Source: Verrucomicrobiota bacterium
GTDB taxonomy: Bacteria; Verrucomicrobiota; Verrucomicrobiia; JABWAM01
Reading direction: 5' to 3'
Length of the DNA stretch: 43,009 nt
Assembly: GCA_016198745.1 (NCBI GenBank)
Contig: JACQHZ010000087.1
Span: 1-43,009, forward strand
Positions 7,367 to 17,048 of this stretch are shown here, one piece after another (within the stretch, counting starts at the first letter, position 1; every line of letters starts with the position of its first letter). Under the pieces are notes generated by a model, which did not search any database, was not told the DNA's origin, and saw only the letters and a program-made list of their open reading frames with translations. The position numbers and the translations under genes are program-made.

Positions 7367-10300
7367 ATGAAACTCGTTCATTTGACTGTTTTTGCCGTTG
7401 CTTTTTTTGGCGTTTGCATGACGGACCTGTGCGCAGCTGAACCGGCCAAAAGCGGGACGGCGGATTTGCATGTTCCCATCATCATCAACAAACCGGCCGC
7501 CCTTCTCACGCGAGTCTGGCCTGTCACCGTCGGTGTTCCCTTCAAAAAAGGAGAGTTTCGGGATGTTGCCGATCTGACCATTATGGATCAAACGGGAAAG
7601 GCGGTTCCGTGTCAGATTGTGAAGACGGGTGATTGGACGGATGGCTCGTTGCGCTGGGCGCTGGCGGATTTCAATGCTGAATTGGATCGTCAATATTTTC
7701 TGGCGCGCGGGGCGCGGGCGGCGGCGCAGGTTCCCGCGTTTGCGGAACAGTTTCCCAAGGCGTTTCGGGTTTCCCCGAAGAACCTGACGATCAAGCTGTG
7801 GGCGGAGGAAAGCGGCAGGGAACTGGATTTTCGGACGCCGCAGATCATCAAGAATTATTTCGGGCACGATTGGATTCCGGAGAATCATGAAGTCGCCAAG
7901 ATTGCCAACACCGCACAAGGGACGGCCAAGACCCATGAAATCTGGATTTATCCGCATGCCGGTCCGCTGAACGAAAAGGTCTCGGCGCAATTCGGGGCCA
8001 CGCGGGAGGAGATTTATGCGGCGGTGGAACCCGCCTGGCTGGCCAAATCAGATGTGATGGGCCGGATTCATCCGAGGGACGCGAACCGATTTGCGGAGGC
8101 TGAAGAAGTGATCTCCGACTGTTTTGACCGCTGGGTCCTTGCCGGGGACAGGGTGTTTCCCGCCACCGGTTATCTTTATTGGGGGCGTTATCCTTACAAC
8201 TCCCAACCGCATAAGCAGAAGGACGGCCGCTGGTATCCCACGATCCACCGTTTATCGCGATGCCTGGAATACAATCTTAAACGGGGAGTGTGGGTTCTCT
8301 ATGGGCGTTCGGGCGAGCGGAAGTATCACGATTACGCCAGAAAATACACCCGTTTTTTGGGCGACCTCCAATTTTCCAACTGGAACTCGCCGCTCAAGCC
8401 GCGCGGCTGGATTGTGATGGGCGATTTTCACAGTCCGATCTTATGGGGAACGTTCGGAGAAGACGCCCTGCGTCTTTCCAAGAAGGGCAGAAAATCCTCG
8501 ATGCAAAGCGAGGCGTCATTTCTGGCCGTAGCTTCCAGCGAAGATGTGATTCAGTTCGTTTATGATTACTTTCTGACCGGCGATTATCATTCGTGCGACA
8601 TGGCGCGGATGTACATTGAGGCGCTTGTCAAGGAAACCGACTTTGAGGTGGACAAGGCGCTTGCAGCCGGCGGAGGACGGCCCGAGGCCATGCTGCGGAT
8701 GATCGGTGCGGCTTATGATCTGGATCATGATCCTCGGCTGCTGGAGTTTGGCAGCAAGCTGATCAAGCGCATGGCGCGGCCCGATGGGGAATTGAACGAG
8801 GAGGTCCCGTCCCAGTATGGCAAATGGGGCGAGAAATACGGCGCATTTTACTACTACTACGTTGCCACGGGCGATCCTCTTGTGCGCAAAACGTTGGTGA
8901 AGCTCGCGGAGTCCAAATACCGTCGGGGGGACGTGACGGATTTTTTCGATCGGTCCAGTCCCTTGTTGCAAGCGGTTGCCCTGGCGTACGAAGACACCGG
9001 CAACCCGGTTTACGCGGCCTATCTGGCCCAGACCATCCGCAATTTCGGAAAGAACTGGCCCACCTTGAAAAAGATGGGCGTGGATGTGGCGCAATTGAAC
9101 CAGAAAACCACCGCGTCGTGGGGCCAGGAGACCATGACCGGCGAGGGCCCCGTGAACATCGGGATTCCCACCGCCGAGGCGGCGGTCGCAAGTCTCAAGG
9201 GGTCGTTCTTGTCCCTGCCGGTGGCTGTCAAGCCAAGTCCCACGCAGCGCACCACGCTTTTGCTTAAAAAAGAAAAGCCGGAAAGCGCAACGCTGGAGGT
9301 CTATGTGAACAACTGGGGCGACTTCAAGGTGGCGCCGAAACTGACCGACTCGCAGGGGAAAGCCGTTCCGATCGAGGTGGTGGAGCGGGATTACCATCGG
9401 GTGACCCCGATGGATCCTTTTCGGGACACGACTTATTCCAAGTGGTTCAACAAGTATGAAGACCACATTTATTACCGCTTGTGTCTCCCCCAATCGCTTC
9501 CTCCCGGGACTTATCAACTTGATCTTGGATCCGAAGTCGCTTTTACCGTGCTGAGTTCAGAAATGGACCAGGTGGTCCAACTGGCGCCCCAGGGTGTTGT
9601 GATTTTAAAAACCAGCGATGTTATTTCAGCCCGCCCGCCGGGAAATGCCTGTCCGCCGCAGACCCGTCTGGCGGAACGAAGGCGGAAACCATCGAGTTCT
9701 TCGCCATGCAACCCGTGAAGGTCTTTGATCCCGAAGGCAAAGAGGCGGTCTGTGAAGACTTGAAGAACGGACGATACCGTTTCGCGACTGGAGGCAAGAA
9801 AGGAGTCTGGTCGCTGGAGCGAACCGAAGATATTCCATCCTTCGTGAGGATGGAAACCTTTCCGTGGACTTTCGCCCTCGGCGATTCGCGGCGTTGGTTC
9901 GAGATGGACCCCGCGTTTTTGGACCACCCTTCCCCACCCACAGGGGGTAGCCGGCAAGGGGATTTGGCCCCAAAGACCGCGGAGACGGGGAAGGTCAATG
10001 TTTCCAATGAACTGTTTGTGGCCGGCAAATTCGGAAAAGCCGCGCGCTGGTTCAATCAGTTCGTTCAGATTCCCACTCCGTCGGCCGATGCCGCTGTTGC
10101 TCCCCAGTTGGAGGGCACGATCGAATTCTGGTTTTGTCCCCTGTGGTCGGCGACGGATCGCGATTTCGCAAAAGCCACGTTTCATCTAGGCATCTTCCGC
10201 TGGGACCCGGTTTCCATCATCTACCGCGTCGAACCGAATCCCGGAAATTCGTGCGTCTATCATCATGCCTACATCGGGTTCGATGTCAGCAAAGCGGGTT

Positions 10301-10713
10301 TCACCCGCGCCAGATCATATCTGGAAGCCGGCAAATGGTATCACATCGCCTGCACTTGGAAGGTGGACGGCCGCAACAACTCGTGCGATATCTTTATCAA
10401 TGGGCGCAAAAGATCCAACTCGCACTACGCCATCGGCTTGCTCCCTTATGCGTCGCCGTCGAAACTGTTGCCCCCCGGTCAGTTCTTCGCTTTTGGATCA
10501 GGACACTCCTATGGAGCCATGCCCGATGGCGAGTTCTTCGACGAACTGCGGGTGTCGCGAGTGATTCGTTACCATGAAGATTTTGAACCGCAGAAGGAGC
10601 CTTTCCAACCCGACAAAGACACCGTGGTTCTCATGCATCTGGACGGAAACACGGATGCGCTTTTTGACGGCAAACCGGTTGAGGGAAAAGTCACCAAAGG
10701 AAACAAATTCTGA
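7367..10713 (+). pseudogene. Decayed copy of a RIFT-barrel/LamG polysaccharide lyase (PL26-like)
   Basis: A second copy of the lyase at 12167. It starts with a signal peptide (MKLVHLTVFAVAFFGV) and the RIFT-barrel opening VTVGVPFKKGEF and WTDGSLRWALADF. It then jumps from YFLARGARA to AAQVPAFAEQFPKAF, losing about 226 codons present in the paralogue, in frame. The alpha/alpha barrel region follows (DDVIQFVYDYFLTGDYHS-like, FYYYYVATGDPLV). At 9604-9611 the frame ends its homology, and the match continues in the -1 frame through the LamG domain to 10713 (GKWYHIACTWKVDGRNN, FFDELRVSRVIRY). The first frame runs on to 9718 with an unrelated tail. I call it a pseudogene; a -1 frameshift product remains possible. 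Family assignment to exo-rhamnogalacturonan-lyase-like proteins is from recall of the fold motifs. Confidence 0.75.
9652..9675. repeat. Palindromic element inside the decayed lyase
   Basis: TCCGCC (9652-9657) pairs with GGCGGA (9670-9675), with inner AGAC/GTCT. In the -1 frame it lies in a stretch of about 11 extra residues (CLSAADPSGGT) absent from the paralogue between FNVPE and KTVTVDFF, so it looks inserted. It resembles the mobile-looking palindromes found between genes in this window. Confidence 0.5.
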
Positions 10714-10727
10714 AATAGAGACAACGC

Positions 10728-10940
10728 ATGCAAATTTTTCGGATTGGGCCGATCATCTTGTTCGCCGCTTCAGCAATGGCCGGGGAAGTGGTGTCCATTG
10801 CGGCGGGCAATGGTCATTCTGTTGCGTTGAAAAAGGATGGCAGCGTCTGGACCTGGGGTTCCAATGTTTACGGGCAAATGGGAATCGGCACGAACGACAC
10901 CCAGGCGCATCCGATCCCAACGCGCGTGAATGAATTTTGA
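10728..10940 (+). CDS. Short exported protein with a single RCC1 repeat, probably a fragment
   Basis: 70 residues: a signal peptide (MQIFRIGPIILFAASAMA) and then one RCC1-type repeat, VVSIAAGNGHSVALKKDGSVWTWGSNVYGQMGIGTNDT, ending PTRVNEF. RCC1 propellers need about seven such repeats, so one repeat cannot form the domain. Either this is the surviving 5' end of a long RCC1 protein or a very small standalone protein. It lies 14 bases after the decayed lyase and 34 before the regulator. The start at 10728 has only a weak ribosome site. I favour a truncated gene. Confidence 0.6.
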   Translation: MQIFRIGPIILFAASAMAGEVVSIAAGNGHSVALKKDGSVWTWGSNVYGQMGIGTNDTQAHPIPTRVNEF

Positions 10941-10974
10941 TGAGTGAGGTTCTTGATGGAGGAAATGGCCTTTC

Positions 10975-12072
10975 ATGACAAATATCCCGCAGCGCATATC
11001 CCTGGTCTCCCAAACGGCGGCCATCATTCGCCGCGACCTGCAACGGGGTGTATGGCGTGATTATTTGCCGGGCGAGATTCCGCTCTGCCGTCGTCTTCAG
11101 GTTGGCCGTGTCACGTTGCGCGCTGCGCTTGCGTTGATCGGTCGGGAGGGGCTGCTCAAGGTTTCGCAAGGAAAGCGCCGAAGAATCCTTTGTAAACGCT
11201 CACGGAAAGCTTTTCACAGCGGCCCGAAACGGGTCGTGGTTTTGTGCGCGTTTCGTTATCATGAACTTTCGCCGTTCGTCCTTTTCCTGATCAGCGAACT
11301 CCAAGGACAGCTCCATGCGGCGGGTTATCAGGTGGAAGTCCATGCCGACCCTTGTTTCGGATCACGCAATTCGATCGGCGCCGTCAAAAAGTTGATGAAT
11401 CAGGTCCATGCCGACTGCTGGGTGCTGATGGGAGCGGATGCGGTCATGCAGGAATGGTTTGCCAAACTCAACGCGCCGACCGTGCTGGTCGGCTCCTTGC
11501 AACGCGGAGTCGCACTTCCCTGCGTGGGAGGGGATTATCAGGCGGTGGCGCGCCATGCGGCGGGACTGTTCCTGGCGCGCGGGCGCAGGCGCATTGCGCT
11601 GGTGGCGCCCAAGCTGCAGGATCCAGCAGTGGACGATCCTCTGCGGAAAGGTTTTTTTGAGGCGTTTCTTCCCGCCGCGCATCACTCCGACTGCGAACCC
11701 GTTGTGCTTTATCATCAGGCCACTGTGAACAACATTCAGTCGGTGCTTGCAATCCGGTTTAAATCAAACAACCCGCCGCACGCCATCCTGGTAAGCCGCC
11801 CCCGTCACGCCATCACGGTCATGAGTTGTCTGATGCGCATGGGAATTCATTTGCCCCGCGATGTGGCGCTTATTTCCCTGGGCCACATCCCCGCGCTGGA
11901 CGAGATGGTTCCTTCCGTGGCGCACTATAGCATCAATTGGGTTGTTTTTTCAAAAACCCTCTCCCGCATGGCGCTGCGCGCCCTGCGAGCAGGCGCGCTC
12001 GCGCCGCGGCAGACCTTGATCATGCCCCAGTTTCATCCAGGCGAAACGCTGGGCGCGGCGTGCAACTATTAA
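10975..12072 (+). CDS. Transcriptional regulator, GntR-type HTH with LacI-type ligand-binding domain
   Basis: 365 residues. Residues 1-70 form a GntR-like winged helix (QTAAIIRRDLQRGVW...LPGEIPLCRRLQVGRVTLRAALALIGREGLLKVSQGKRR). From about residue 83 a periplasmic-binding-protein-like sensor follows (VVVLCAFRYHELSPF, GGDYQAVARHAAGLFLARGRRRIALVAP, DVALISLGH), with the C-terminal tail FHPGETLGA. GGAGGAAA at 10958-10965 gives a strong ribosome site. It probably senses a sugar released by the adjacent lyase and controls 12167 onward. Two 3'-end relics at 1776 and 6322 show that paralogues once stood there. Confidence 0.85.
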   Translation: MTNIPQRISLVSQTAAIIRRDLQRGVWRDYLPGEIPLCRRLQVGRVTLRAALALIGREGLLKVSQGKRRRILCKRSRKAFHSGPKRVVVLCAFRYHELSPFVLFLISELQGQLHAAGYQVEVHADPCFGSRNSIGAVKKLMNQVHADCWVLMGADAVMQEWFAKLNAPTVLVGSLQRGVALPCVGGDYQAVARHAAGLFLARGRRRIALVAPKLQDPAVDDPLRKGFFEAFLPAAHHSDCEPVVLYHQATVNNIQSVLAIRFKSNNPPHAILVSRPRHAITVMSCLMRMGIHLPRDVALISLGHIPALDEMVPSVAHYSINWVVFSKTLSRMALRALRAGALAPRQTLIMPQFHPGETLGAACNY

Positions 12073-12166
12073 AATCGTTCCATGGCTTGATATTCGAAAT
12101 CCAAGGGTGGTTTTGACGGTGGCTGACCGATTTGCGGCTTTCGATCCTGCTGAAAGGAAAATTCTC

Positions 12167-15100
12167 ATGAAAAAAATATGGCACATCATTCTTTTGAGCG
12201 CCTTCTTGGGCGCCGAATTCGCGGCGGGCGCCGATTTGCGCGTCCCCATTCTGCTGAACAAGCCCGACCGCCTGACCACCCCGACCTGGCCGGTGACCAC
12301 CGGCATCCCCTTCAAGAAAGGCGAGTTCAAAAGCCTCGATGACCTGTCCCTTGTGGATCAAGACGGCCAAGGGATGGTCTGCCAGATGGCGAAAACCGCC
12401 GACTGGGAAGACGGTTCCCTGCGGTGGGTGCAGCTGGATTTTAACGCCAGGCTGAATGGAAAATATTTTCTGTCCCACGGCAAACGCGTGGAATCCGACC
12501 AGGACGACCTCCGCGTCGCGCAGTCGGATGGCGGCATCACCGTGCAGGCGGGGCCGGCGGAATACACGTTTGTCAAGAATGGCGGTTGTTTTGATTCCAT
12601 CCGGTTCGATCTGAACAAGGACGGAAAGTGGACGGATGATGAAACCCTGGTGGGCGGGGCGAAGGACGCGTTTTACCTGGTGACCAGCCGCGACCAACGC
12701 GCCGTGCTGAAAGGGGGCAAGATGACCGTTGAATTGGAGGGCAAGCGCCATGCCGTGATTCGCGTGGAAGGGGAATACCATGAGGGAGACGGGAACTCCG
12801 TTGCGGCCGGGGTGATTTACTTTCATTTTTATGCCGGTTATCCGTGGACGCGGATCAGCCACAAGCTGATCGTCATCCGTAACACCAACCTTCTCTGGTT
12901 CAAGGATATCGGAGTGGAATGGCCGGTTAAACCCGGCGGCGCAGCCACCGCCTCCTTCAACAGCGACCACGAGAAAGCGGACGCCATCTTTTCCGCCAAA
13001 GTCCAGGCCGGCCAGGATGTGGTAATGCTGCAGGATGATTTTCCGCACTTCGGGTCGATGGCCAGTCATTTTGAGATTTTTTCCGTCGGGGCGCACGGCC
13101 GTGCGCCCCTACTGTCGGGCGCGGCCTGCGGCGATTGGGCGGATGTTTCCTCCGGACGTTGGGGGTTGGCGGCGCAGGTTCCCGCGTTTGCAGAACAATT
13201 TCCAAAGGCATTTCGGATTTCAGCGGACAAGTTGACGGTCAAGTTGTGGGCGGCGGAAGGCGGGAAGGAACTCGATTACCGCACGCCGCAGATCCTCAAG
13301 AATTATTTTGGGGAAGACTGGATCCCGCCCGGCGCCAAGGGGGATCCAGGAACGGTTGAAATCGCCAAGATTCCCAACACGGCGGAGGGGACCGCCAAGA
13401 CCCACGAGGTCTGGCTTTATCCGCATGCGGGCGTCGCCGCGCGCGAGGTGATTTCCAGCTTCGGCGCCCCGCGCGAGGAAATCTACGCGATGGCGGATCC
13501 GTCGTGGACCGCGCGTTCCCAGGTGATGGGGCCTATTCACCCGAAGGACACCAAGCTTTTTCCCGAGGAGGAGGAGGTGATCTCCGATTATTTTGACCGC
13601 ACGGTGCTGGCCGGCGACAAGGTGTTTCCCAACACGGGTTATCTTTACTGGGGCCGCTATCCCTACAACGCCGGCCCATGGGCGCTGAAAAACGGGCGTT
13701 GGTATCCGACCCTGCACCGTCTGGCGCGTTGTCTTGAATACAACCTCAAGCGGAGCGTGTGGCTGCTCCATGCGCGCTCCGGCGATCGGAAGTATTACGA
13801 CTACGCGCGGCGCTACACGCGATTGTGCGGCAATCTCCTGTTTTCCAACTGGGATTGTGCCGCCAAGCCGAAGGGCTGGATGGTGCAGGGCGATTTTCAC
13901 AATCCCGTGATCTGGTCGGGAGCGGGAGACGGATTGGTGAAAGAGGGCTACAAACCGGGCATGCAGGGTTCATCGATGTGCATCAGCTATGCCTCCAGCG
14001 AGGATGTCATCCAATTTGTGTATGATTACTTTCTGACCGGCGATTATCACTCCCGCGACATGGTCCTGGCGTGGAAGGAGGCCATGATCAAGGAGATGAA
14101 TTTCGACGTGGACCGGGCGCTTAAATTCTTCCCGCCCTCGGCCTTTTTCCGGGTGCTGGGTTCCGCCTACGAATTCGATCATGATCCGCGCCTGCTCGAT
14201 TACGGTTCGAAGATCATGAAGCGGCACATCGTGGCTGACGGCAAGGATATCCTGAACCCTGAGATCCCGACGAATTACGGCAAAGAAGGGGAGGTCTTTT
14301 CCGGCTTTTACTATTATTATGTGGCCACCGGCGATCCGCTGGTCAAAAAGGCTCTGGTCGAACTGGCCAAGTTCCGATACCGGCAAGGGCGGATCGATGG
14401 ATTTTTCTCCCGCGCCAGTTGTCTCCAACAATGTTTCGCCCTCGCGTTTCAGGAAACCGGCGATCCCGGTTATGCCGCCTACCTGGCCCAGGTCATCAGC
14501 GACTACGCCCGCAATTACGATTCCTTCAAAAAACGTGGGGTTGATTTTAATGCCCTCAGCCAGAAAACCAACGCGCCTTGGGGGCAGATCACCATGGATG
14601 GTCAGGCGGCCCTCAACGTGGGGATGCCGGTTTCCGAGGAAGTGGCGGCCAACTTCAAGGGGCCAACGCCCTATCTCCCTTTTGCCATCAAGGGGCATCC
14701 CACCCAGCGCACCCATCTGCTGTTGAAGAGGGACCAGCCGGGCGCAGCGGTTCTCGATGTTTACCTCAACAACTGGGGGGACCGGTTCACGGAGCCCCGC
14801 CTGTTCGACCTGCAGGATAAACCGGTGAAGATCGAGGTGGCGGACCGCAGTTTTAAACGGGTGGACCTCACCGAAAGCCCCAACTTGAACAGCATCTGGT
14901 TTCTTTGTTACGGCGATCAATACTTTTTCAAACTGCGCATTCCCGAATCCATTCCTGCCGGCGTTTACCGCCTGGATTTGGGTTCCGCCACCGCCTTCAC
15001 GGTTCTCAACTCGGAAATCCCGCAGATCCTGCAGGTGGCGCCCGATGGCTTGGTCCTGACCGAAGGGCGGGTTTATTACTTCAATGTTCCGGAAAAAACG

Positions 15101-16159
15101 GTCACGGTGGATTTCTTTGCATCGCGGCCGGTCCAGATCACCGATCCATCGGGACAGGAGGTTAAGGCCGAGGATTTGAAGGAAGGACATTATCGCCTGC
15201 CCACCGGCGGAAAAGCCGGCGCATGGCGCATCGAGGGTGGCCATGACCCGTTTTGTCCCTTTGGCGCCATCGAATCTTTTTTCCGCATCGAAAAGATTAC
15301 CTTTCAGGACCAGACCTCCGGTCCTTATCCGCTGATCGTTGCCCTGGGCGACCCCAAGCGGTTGTTCCCGGTAGATGCCGCCTCGTTCAAATCGGCTGAC
15401 ACCGGAATCGCCTCGCTTCCAGCCATCAATCCCGACAGCCCCTATCTCGATAGCAAGGAGGGGTTTGGCAAGGCCATGCGCCTCGCCAACCAGTTTGCCG
15501 AAGTGCCGGTCGCGGGAGCGGACGGGTTGCCCCAACAATCCGGCACCGCAGAATTCTGGTTTCGTCCGCTGTGGTCCACCACCGACTGCAACCTGACCAC
15601 CCTCGACAAATCCACTCAGCGAATGCAGTTTTATCAGGGCAACCCCATCGCGCTTTCCTACTGGATTGATCCGGACAACGGGGGCCGCACTGGAAGGTAT
15701 AACCTTGTATTTTTAATGGTGGAAGTCCGGGGACTGGGCGAGGGGACCCGTGCCCGGTTTTTCTTTGAAGCCGGCAAATGGCACCACTTAGCGGTAACCT
15801 GGAACGTGGATGGAAAAAACAACGTGTGCAACCTTTTCATCAACGGACATAAGCAACCCTTTTCCCATTATAAGCGGACATTGGCGCCCGATGCCCCCCT
15901 TTCCAAGCTCGTTCCGTCAGGAAAAAATGTGCGCCTTGGTTCCGGGCATCTTTACGGTTACATGGCCACGTCGGAGGTTTATGACGAACTGCGGGTTTCC
16001 CGGGTGGTTCGTTACAAGGAGGATTTCGAGCCGCCGTCCGCCCCCTTTACGACAGACAAGGATACGAGCCTCCTCATGCATTTCGACGGCAACCTAGAGG
16101 ACGCGATGGGCAGCGCGCCGGTCACCGGCCAATTCATCAAGGATCGCAAGCTTTGGTAA
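12167..16159 (+). CDS. Large exported RIFT-barrel polysaccharide lyase with C-terminal LamG domain (PL26-like)
   Basis: 1330 residues from the ATG at 12167 (AAAGGAA upstream); a GTG at 12107 is unlikely because the signal peptide MKKIWHIILLSAFLG starts here. The N-terminal RIFT barrel shows WPVTTGIPFKKGEF, DLSLVDQDG and WEDGSLRWVQLDF. The central (alpha/alpha)6-like part includes WGRYPYNAGPW, DVIQFVYDYFLTGDYHSRDM and FYYYYVATGDPLV. A beta region follows, then a concanavalin-like LamG domain from about 1120 (AEFWFRPLWS, GKWHHLAVTWNVDGKNN, YDELRVSRVVRY). By recall this matches exo-rhamnogalacturonan lyase-like proteins, so pectin-backbone cleavage outside the cytoplasm is a reasonable but unproven guess. 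A palindromic element lies in frame near residues 307-316. It follows the regulator by 94 bases. Confidence 0.8.
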   Translation: MKKIWHIILLSAFLGAEFAAGADLRVPILLNKPDRLTTPTWPVTTGIPFKKGEFKSLDDLSLVDQDGQGMVCQMAKTADWEDGSLRWVQLDFNARLNGKYFLSHGKRVESDQDDLRVAQSDGGITVQAGPAEYTFVKNGGCFDSIRFDLNKDGKWTDDETLVGGAKDAFYLVTSRDQRAVLKGGKMTVELEGKRHAVIRVEGEYHEGDGNSVAAGVIYFHFYAGYPWTRISHKLIVIRNTNLLWFKDIGVEWPVKPGGAATASFNSDHEKADAIFSAKVQAGQDVVMLQDDFPHFGSMASHFEIFSVGAHGRAPLLSGAACGDWADVSSGRWGLAAQVPAFAEQFPKAFRISADKLTVKLWAAEGGKELDYRTPQILKNYFGEDWIPPGAKGDPGTVEIAKIPNTAEGTAKTHEVWLYPHAGVAAREVISSFGAPREEIYAMADPSWTARSQVMGPIHPKDTKLFPEEEEVISDYFDRTVLAGDKVFPNTGYLYWGRYPYNAGPWALKNGRWYPTLHRLARCLEYNLKRSVWLLHARSGDRKYYDYARRYTRLCGNLLFSNWDCAAKPKGWMVQGDFHNPVIWSGAGDGLVKEGYKPGMQGSSMCISYASSEDVIQFVYDYFLTGDYHSRDMVLAWKEAMIKEMNFDVDRALKFFPPSAFFRVLGSAYEFDHDPRLLDYGSKIMKRHIVADGKDILNPEIPTNYGKEGEVFSGFYYYYVATGDPLVKKALVELAKFRYRQGRIDGFFSRASCLQQCFALAFQETGDPGYAAYLAQVISDYARNYDSFKKRGVDFNALSQKTNAPWGQITMDGQAALNVGMPVSEEVAANFKGPTPYLPFAIKGHPTQRTHLLLKRDQPGAAVLDVYLNNWGDRFTEPRLFDLQDKPVKIEVADRSFKRVDLTESPNLNSIWFLCYGDQYFFKLRIPESIPAGVYRLDLGSATAFTVLNSEIPQILQVAPDGLVLTEGRVYYFNVPEKTVTVDFFASRPVQITDPSGQEVKAEDLKEGHYRLPTGGKAGAWRIEGGHDPFCPFGAIESFFRIEKITFQDQTSGPYPLIVALGDPKRLFPVDAASFKSADTGIASLPAINPDSPYLDSKEGFGKAMRLANQFAEVPVAGADGLPQQSGTAEFWFRPLWSTTDCNLTTLDKSTQRMQFYQGNPIALSYWIDPDNGGRTGRYNLVFLMVEVRGLGEGTRARFFFEAGKWHHLAVTWNVDGKNNVCNLFINGHKQPFSHYKRTLAPDAPLSKLVPSGKNVRLGSGHLYGYMATSEVYDELRVSRVVRYKEDFEPPSAPFTTDKDTSLLMHFDGNLEDAMGSAPVTGQFIKDRKLW
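13085..13112. repeat. Palindromic element inserted in frame in the lyase gene
   Basis: The arms GTCGGGGCGCAC (13085-13096) and GTGCGCCCCTAC (13101-13112) pair except at one position around the loop GGCC. It is translated as VGAHGRAPLL, between FEIFS and SGAACGDWADVSS. A self-complementary GC-rich block like this is unusual inside a protein domain and looks like an intergenic repeat captured by the frame. The breakpoint of the 226-codon deletion in the paralogue maps only about 55 bases downstream (equivalent to 13169). Confidence 0.65.
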
Positions 16160-16169
16160 CAAAAATCGC

Positions 16170-16869
16170 ATGAAACGAGTCCACACGACGGGGAAAAACG
16201 CCCATCTTTCCATTCCGCCGGGGAGCAAGCGGTGGATTCAAAGACATTTTACCGCAGCGAACGGACAATCGTTTGTGGTGTTTGTGGTAAGCGTGAGGGT
16301 GGTGCGGGGAACCAAGCCGGGGCCGGTGCTTGCCAGCGTTGCAGGACAGCATGGCATGGAGCATACCGGTCCCGTGGTGCTCCGGGATTTTTTCGAAGAA
16401 TTGGATCCCGCTGCCATCGCGGGCACGGTCCTGGTCTGCCCTTGCGCGAACCCGATGGCGCTGGCTTACGATTTCGAGGTCTTCCCGGAACGCGAGAAAC
16501 TCCCCGAACCGGGCGCGCAATGCCTGACGTGGCAGATGTTCGTAATCCGTGAGCGCGATGATTTTGGCGAATACAACATGAACCGATGTTGGTCCGACGA
16601 CATCTCGCAACCCGCGTCTCCGGAGGCCGGCGAAGGGGTTGCCGCCCGGATCGTGCGGCGACACGGTTGCCTGCGTCCGCGACCTGCAAACCAACAAGGT
16701 TCTTGAACGCATCGCGTCTCCCACGGATGGGTTGATGCTGCATCGGACTCCGCGTCCGGTGATCCGTCCGGGCGATTGCGTTTGCAGCGTGTCGAAAGAC
16801 GCCCGGCTCCTTGCCGAACCCAGCCGCCCCGGCCGGCGCCCAACCCTTTCCCGTCACAACCAGATGTGA
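16170..16869 (+). pseudogene. Succinylglutamate desuccinylase/aspartoacylase family, internally deleted
   Basis: The first frame (16170-16706) has the family core PGPVLASVAGQHGMEHTGPVV (zinc ligands His and Glu in HGME), GTVLVCPCANPMAL and EYNMNR. After EGVAARIVRRHG the match moves to another frame (up to 16869) with the C-terminal beta domain: TVACVRDLQTNKVLERIASPTDGLMLHR...VIRPGDCVCSV. The middle, about 100-130 residues holding the second half of the zinc site and catalytic glutamate, is missing, so it is broken by a deletion near 16650-16660 that also shifts the frame. It begins 10 bases after the lyase, so it was probably the next gene of that operon. Confidence 0.75.
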
Positions 16870-16942
16870 AGTTGTAGACTGCGACGCCAAATGACTGACT
16901 GATTCTATTATACCATCTACTCATCAATTGTGGATGGTCGTC

Positions 16943-17014
16943 GTTGCGGTAGCGGTCCCGCCACGGCGGAATCGCCACCCCCTTACGGCGCTCATAGAGC
17001 GCCGCTGCCGCCAA
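16943..17014. repeat. Imperfect palindromic element
   Basis: The outer part reads GTTGCGGTAGCGG at the left and CGCCGCTGCCGCCAAC at the right, imperfectly complementary. An inner stem GGCGCT/AGCGCC lies near 16987-17003 around CATAG. It separates the broken aspartoacylase gene from the second pseudopilin gene and fills most of the non-coding 16870-17048 stretch. Confidence 0.45.
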
Positions 17015-17048
17015 CCCCGAGAAGTAGAAACGATATTAGTCACCCTGC

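Noticed and set aside
8516-9517. 333-codon minus-strand open frame in the left lyase
   Set aside because: Antisense to lyase homology that is continuous on the plus strand.
13970-15538. 522-codon minus-strand open frame opposite the lyase
   Set aside because: Antisense shadow of the 12167 lyase. No motif, signal peptide or ribosome site.
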